The notes under the pieces: model-generated
Told to the model about the DNA's origin: nothing
What the model saw: the letters and a program-made list of their open reading frames with translations, nothing else
The model's database searches: none
Origin: Paracidovorax wautersii
GTDB taxonomy: Bacteria > Pseudomonadota > Gammaproteobacteria > Burkholderiales > Burkholderiaceae_C
Reading direction: 5' to 3'
DNA: 64,000 nucleotides
Assembly: GCA_009912175.1 (NCBI GenBank)
Contig: WNDQ01000018.1
Coordinates: forward strand, 1-64,000
Made by a program: the position numbers and the translations under genes
In this document: in pieces, positions 59,441-64,000 of the stretch
Layout of the letters: the number at the start of each line of letters is the position of its first letter
Position numbering within the stretch: position 1 is the first letter of the stretch

Positions 59441-60547
59441 CTAGATGCGCATCGGCATGACCACGTACTTGAAGCTCGGGTTGTCGGGCACGGTGACCAG
59501 CGCCGAGTTGTTGGCGTCGGCCAGCTCCAGCTTGACCATGTCGTGCTGGATGTTGCCCAGCGCATCGATCAGGTAGGTCACGTTGAAACCCATCTCGATG
59601 CTGTCGCCGCCGTAGTCGATGTCGAGTTCGTCCACGGCCTCTTCCTGCTCGGCGTTGCTGGAGGCAATGCGCAGCACGCCGGGCTCGACCGACAGGCGCA
59701 CACCCTTGAACTTGTCCGAGGTCAGGATCGCCGTGCGCTGCAGCGCCGCCAGCAGCGGGGCGCGGCCGAGCGTGACGTTGTTCTTGTGGTTCTTGGGGAT
59801 GACGCGGTTGTAGTCGGGGAACTTGCCCTCGACCAGCTTGGTGACGAACTCCATGCCGCCAAAACGGAAACGCGCCTGGTTGTTGGCGAACTGCAGTTCG
59901 ATGGCGGCTTCGTCGCTGCTGAGCAGGCGCTGGAGTTCCAGCACGGTCTTGCGCGGCAGGATGACTTCCTGCTTGGGCACTTCGACGTCGAGCGTGGCGT
60001 TGGCAAAGGCCAGGCGATGGCCGTCGGTGGCGACCAGCGCGAGCTGCTTGCCCTCGGCCACGAACAGGATGCCGTTGAGGTAGTAACGGATGTCGTGCAC
60101 CGCCATGGCGAACGACACCTGGTTGAGCAGGTCCTTGAGCGTCTTCTGCGGCACGCTGAAAGCGGGGCCGAAGTTGGCGGCTTCCTGCACCAGCGGGAAG
60201 TCGTCGGCGGCCAGCGTCTGCAGCGTGAAGCGGCTCTTGCCGCCCTGCAGCACGATCTTGCTTTGCTGCGAGTTCAGCGACACCGTCTGGTCGCTGGGCA
60301 GCGAGCGCAGGATGTCGATGAGCTTGCGCGCGCCGATGGTGGTGGTGAAGTCGGTGGCGTCGCCGTCGAACTCGACCGTGCGGCGAATCTGGATCTCGAG
60401 ATCGCTGGTCGTGAACTGGATCTGGTTGCCTTGCTTCCTGAGCAGCACGTTGGCCAGGATCGGCAAGGTGTGCCGGCGTTCCACGATACCGGAGACAGAT
60501 TGCAGGACGGCCAATACCTTGTCCTGTGTTGCCTTCAATACGATCAT
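59441..60547 (-). CDS. dnaN: DNA polymerase III beta subunit (sliding clamp)
   Basis: The beta clamp tethers polymerase III to DNA. The 368-residue protein shows three clamp domains in sequence: start M-I-V-L-K-A-T-Q-D-K-V-L, central E-G-K-F-P-D-Y-N-R-V-I-P, and end F-K-Y-V-V-M-P-M-R-I, the exact family terminus. It is encoded 227 bases after dnaA on the same strand. Confidence 0.97.
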   Translation of the reverse strand: MIVLKATQDKVLAVLQSVSGIVERRHTLPILANVLLRKQGNQIQFTTSDLEIQIRRTVEFDGDATDFTTTIGARKLIDILRSLPSDQTVSLNSQQSKIVLQGGKSRFTLQTLAADDFPLVQEAANFGPAFSVPQKTLKDLLNQVSFAMAVHDIRYYLNGILFVAEGKQLALVATDGHRLAFANATLDVEVPKQEVILPRKTVLELQRLLSSDEAAIELQFANNQARFRFGGMEFVTKLVEGKFPDYNRVIPKNHKNNVTLGRAPLLAALQRTAILTSDKFKGVRLSVEPGVLRIASSNAEQEEAVDELDIDYGGDSIEMGFNVTYLIDALGNIQHDMVKLELADANNSALVTVPDNPSFKYVVMPMRI

Positions 60548-60774
60548 CTCTACCTCTTCCTACTGTCGTCGTGCCTTGGGCCCGGCGGCGTGGGCAAAAA
60601 AGCGCCACGCGCCTGGGCAAAAACTGTTCCATTCTCGCTGATTGGCGGGCGCTTCGGCGAAAACTTGAAGGGGTGACCACACGGGCGCAGGTCGATCGGT
60701 CTGCAAAGGTGTGGCCATGGGGATATTTGCTTTGTTTTTGAGAGCAAATTGAATCAAGGGAGTCGCGCTGGCGC

Positions 60775-62151
<1,377 letters not shown>

Positions 62152-62191
62152 GAATGGAGGGATTTCCTGGGCAAAAGTAGAGAGGTGTGGT

Positions 62192-62250
62192 TGTGGATAG
62201 CTCGTGCCCGGTGGCCCGGCCGATTGTAGTCAGGAGGGGACTTATCCACA
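62192..62250. promoter_or_regulatory. Two DnaA boxes upstream of dnaA
   Basis: TTATCCACA at 62242-62250 (plus strand) is a perfect DnaA box. TGTGGATAG at 62192-62200 is a box on the other strand with one mismatch to TGTGGATAA. They lie 42 and 92 bases from the dnaA start and could serve in both origin firing and dnaA autoregulation. Confidence 0.8.
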
Positions 62251-62495
62251 AGCCGGCAGGCGGGGCGCAAAGCAGATGCCCGCAGCGGCAAGGGCGCGTA
62301 TTTGACCATAAAACAGGCATGCTGCGGGAAACGGCGCGGCTGCCGGGCCGCCGGGGCGCGTGTCGATGGCGCCTCATTTTTTGCTGGAAAAACAGGCAGT
62401 GCGGCATATTGCACTGAATTCGATAGCGACACATGGCGCGGTGGCGGGCGTAGCCACCCGGCGGCGGGCGGCGGTGCCTGGGCTCGGGGTCGAGC

Positions 62496-62524
62496 TTGTC
62501 GCTGTCATGGAAGTTTGCGATAAT
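62496..62524 (+). promoter_or_regulatory. Candidate rpmH promoter
   Basis: TTGTCG (62496-62501) and GATAAT (62519-62524) are separated by 17 bases, a reasonable sigma-70 promoter. It would leave a leader of about 225 bases before rpmH. Confidence 0.45.
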
Positions 62525-62757
62525 TGCAGGCTGCCCCCCGACTGGCGGGAGCGCGCGCCATGCTTGCCTGGCGCTGTGTCTTCGCAGCCGCAGATCGAGC
62601 AGTCTCGCGAGCAGTTTTGTTCAGCTTCGCACGGCAGGCGCCTTGTGGCGGTTTGCAAAGATCGTTCGGTGGTCAATTCTTTAGCCGGCCGCATCTCGCC
62701 CATCAAAAGAGGGCGGCCTGTTGAAATTACCTACACAAGACGACCCTAGGATTCATC

Positions 62758-62892
62758 ATGAAACGTACTTACCAGCCTTCCAAGACCCGCCGCGCCCGCA
62801 CCCACGGTTTCCTGGTCCGCATGAAGACTCGCGGCGGCCGCGCCGTGATCAACGCACGCCGCGCCAAGGGCCGCAAGCGTCTGGCTGTCTAA
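62758..62892 (+). CDS. rpmH: 50S ribosomal protein L34
   Basis: The 44-residue basic protein [10 protein letters not shown] to R-K-R-L-A-V is a perfect L34, part of the large ribosomal subunit near the tunnel exit. It opens the conserved rpmH-rnpA-yidD-yidC cluster. Confidence 0.98.
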   Translation: MKRTYQPSKTRRARTHGFLVRMKTRGGRAVINARRAKGRKRLAV

Positions 62893-62981
62893 GGCCCTTC
62901 GCGCCGACACCGGTGCGACGCCCGCCGCTTGAACGCGGCTGTGCGCCGCCCGCGGCGCGGGCACGGCAAGCGGATTCGGTT

Positions 62982-63407
62982 TTGGCTCGCCTCAAGACCC
63001 GGGCTCAGTTCCAGTCGGTGCTGTCGCACGCCACGCGCGCGCGCACCGCGCATTTCGCATTGCATGTACTGCCGCTTTCAGCGGCTGTTGGCGCTGGTGA
63101 TCAGGCCGAAGGCGATGCGCCGTCGGCGGGTGACGTCGGCGGGCTGTTCCCGGGCGGCGGTGTCTGGCTGGGGGCGATGACGCCCAAGCGCTGGGCGCGC
63201 CGCGCGGTGACGCGCAATGCCATACGCCGCCAGATCTACGCCATGGTCGACGTCGACGGCTCGCCGCCGTCGCCGCATGCCGACGTGGCCTGGGTGGTTC
63301 GCCTGCGTGCCGAGTTCAGCCGCAAGACCTTTGTGAGCGCGTCGTCCGATGCGCTCAAGCAGGCCGTGCGCGACGAACTGCGCACCTTGTGGGCGCGCGC
63401 GGCATGA
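62982..63407 (+). CDS. rnpA: Ribonuclease P protein component
   Basis: RnpA is the protein subunit that helps RNase P RNA trim tRNA 5' ends. No ATG fits. I chose TTG 62982, giving A-R-L-K-T-R-A-Q-F-Q-S-V-L at the start, which aligns with the family, and 141 residues. The RNR-type motif appears as R-R-A-V-T-R-N-A-I-R-R-Q. There is an unusual Gly/Ala-rich insert of about 25 residues between the second and third strands (A-G-D-Q-A-E-G-D region). The stop overlaps the yidD start (ATGA). Confidence 0.88.
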   Translation: MARLKTRAQFQSVLSHATRARTAHFALHVLPLSAAVGAGDQAEGDAPSAGDVGGLFPGGGVWLGAMTPKRWARRAVTRNAIRRQIYAMVDVDGSPPSPHADVAWVVRLRAEFSRKTFVSASSDALKQAVRDELRTLWARAA

Positions 63408-63757
63408 CACGCGCCCCGCACCGCCCGCAGGGCGTGGCCGCTTGGCCGCGCCGCGTGCTCATGGGCCTGGTATGGGCCTATCGGCTGCTGCTGAGTCCCT
63501 GGCTGGGCGCGTCCTGCCGCTTCGAGCCGACCTGTTCGCAGTACGCGCTGCAGGTGCTGGAGCGCCACGGTGCGCTGGCCGGCAGTTATCTCACGCTGCA
63601 TCGCCTGGTGCGCTGCAACCCCTGGTGCGCGGGCGGCCACGATCCGGCGCCTGAACAAGCACCGCGATTGTTTTCGCGGCTGCTGCCCTGCACTTCCTCT
63701 CTCACGCCTGCCGACCGGCCGGCGGATCCCCTCACGTCATCAAAGAAGCTGTCATGA
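63404..63757 (+). CDS. yidD: Membrane protein insertion efficiency factor YidD
   Basis: YidD is a small membrane-associated protein that helps YidC-dependent insertion. The 117-residue product has L-S-P-W-L-G-A-S-C-R-F-E-P-T-C-S-Q-Y-A and R-C-N-P-W-C-A-G-G-H-D-P, the family cysteines and C-terminal signature. It has a tail of about 30 residues beyond the usual end. It is coupled by ATGA overlaps to rnpA and yidC. Confidence 0.95.
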   Translation: MTRAPHRPQGVAAWPRRVLMGLVWAYRLLLSPWLGASCRFEPTCSQYALQVLERHGALAGSYLTLHRLVRCNPWCAGGHDPAPEQAPRLFSRLLPCTSSLTPADRPADPLTSSKKLS

Positions 63758-64000
63758 ATGACATCCGGCGCACCATCCTTTGGGTGATCTTCTGTTTTTC
63801 ACTGATCTTGCTGTGGGATCAGTGGCAGGTCCACAACGGCCGCAAGGCGACGTTCTTCCCGCGTGCGGAAGACGTCACGGCAACCGCCAACGCCGCGGCG
63901 ACGCCGGCTGGCGCGACCACGCCGGCCACGGTGCCGCCGTCGACCGACACCCCTGCCGCGGGCGGCGCGGCCAGCGTGCCCGGCCAGCAGCAGCCGGCCG
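63754..64000 (+). CDS. yidC: Membrane protein insertase YidC, N-terminal part
   Basis: YidC inserts and folds inner-membrane proteins. The first 82 residues are present: N-terminal membrane anchor (I-L-W-V-I-F-C-F-S-L-I-L-L-W-D) followed by W-Q-V-H-N-G-R and an Ala/Pro/Thr-rich start of the periplasmic domain. The gene runs off the window. ATG 63754 overlaps the yidD stop. Confidence 0.95.
   Translation, partial: MNDIRRTILWVIFCFSLILLWDQWQVHNGRKATFFPRAEDVTATANAAATPAGATTPATVPPSTDTPAAGGAASVPGQQQPA

Larger units (their letters stand above)
62152..62757. other. dnaA-rpmH intergenic region, putative chromosomal origin (oriC)
   Basis: These 606 bases hold no gene. The position between divergent dnaA and rpmH, with DnaA boxes, is where many betaproteobacterial origins lie. 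Besides the two boxes, the part near 62378-62430 is relatively A+T-rich and could be the unwinding element. I found only two good boxes, fewer than usual, so the true origin might extend elsewhere. An IHF site was not identified. Confidence 0.55.

Overview
The window is high-GC DNA from a betaproteobacterium, most likely of the family Comamonadaceae (order Burkholderiales). The evidence is the gene order gyrB-dnaN-dnaA / rpmH-rnpA-yidD-yidC, a PhaM-type polyhydroxybutyrate granule protein, an lplT-alr pair, a type IV pilin gene with a sigma-54 promoter, and the overall codon use. The right end of the window carries the dnaA region, with perfect and near-perfect DnaA boxes between dnaA and rpmH. 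A host-associated genus with many broken genes, such as Verminephrobacter, is possible, but I cannot prove the genus.

Layout. (1) 1-1800: end of a type I-E CRISPR-Cas locus. An IS3-family element has cut cas1; cas2 is intact, and a short array (4 repeats, 3 spacers, plus a decayed relic) follows. (2) 2097-8122: ribose operon rbsK-rbsD-rbsA-rbsC-rbsB with a LacI/FruR-like regulator. (3) 8110-19400: a PEP mutase/isocitrate lyase-family enzyme with a GntR regulator, a lipoprotein, an EEP-family hydrolase, PhaM with three perfect internal repeats, a frameshifted FIST-domain gene, pdxY, a TctE-like two-component system, a MarR regulator, then recA (LexA box visible) and recX. (4) 19560-20625: a secreted NTF2-like protein, a small acidic protein and a 9-bp tandem repeat. 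(5) 20844-32904: an accessory-looking metabolic island. It holds a frameshifted peptide-type binding protein, a divergent TetR gene and a tightly overlapping nine-gene operon. That operon encodes a second binding protein, a DszC/SfnB-like acyl-CoA-dehydrogenase-fold enzyme, an SsuD-like flavin monooxygenase, a 2-hydroxyacid dehydrogenase, a class II aldolase and a complete Dpp/Opp-type ABC transporter. (6) 32969-44670: argC, sucCD, a TerC protein, lplT/alr, then Lrp / ornithine cyclodeaminase / arginase / LysP. (7) 44706-56634: type IV pilin, minCDE, an MGDG-synthase-like glycosyltransferase, a metallophosphoesterase with an in-frame TGA, a HIT protein, dadA/lrp, an omega-aminotransferase with a LysR regulator, and a PAP2 protein. 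(8) 56771-64000: gyrB, dnaN, dnaA, the putative origin, rpmH, rnpA, yidD and the start of yidC.

The two most unusual items are a pair of ~95-bp structured repeat elements in opposite orientation (50793-50886 and 52926-53031) and the nine-gene transport/oxidation operon. In the repeat elements the internal sequence is conserved while the outer stems differ yet still pair. Four genes (cas1, the FIST gene, the first binding protein, the metallophosphoesterase) carry disabling lesions, which suggests ongoing gene decay or, for the single-base lesions, sequencing errors.
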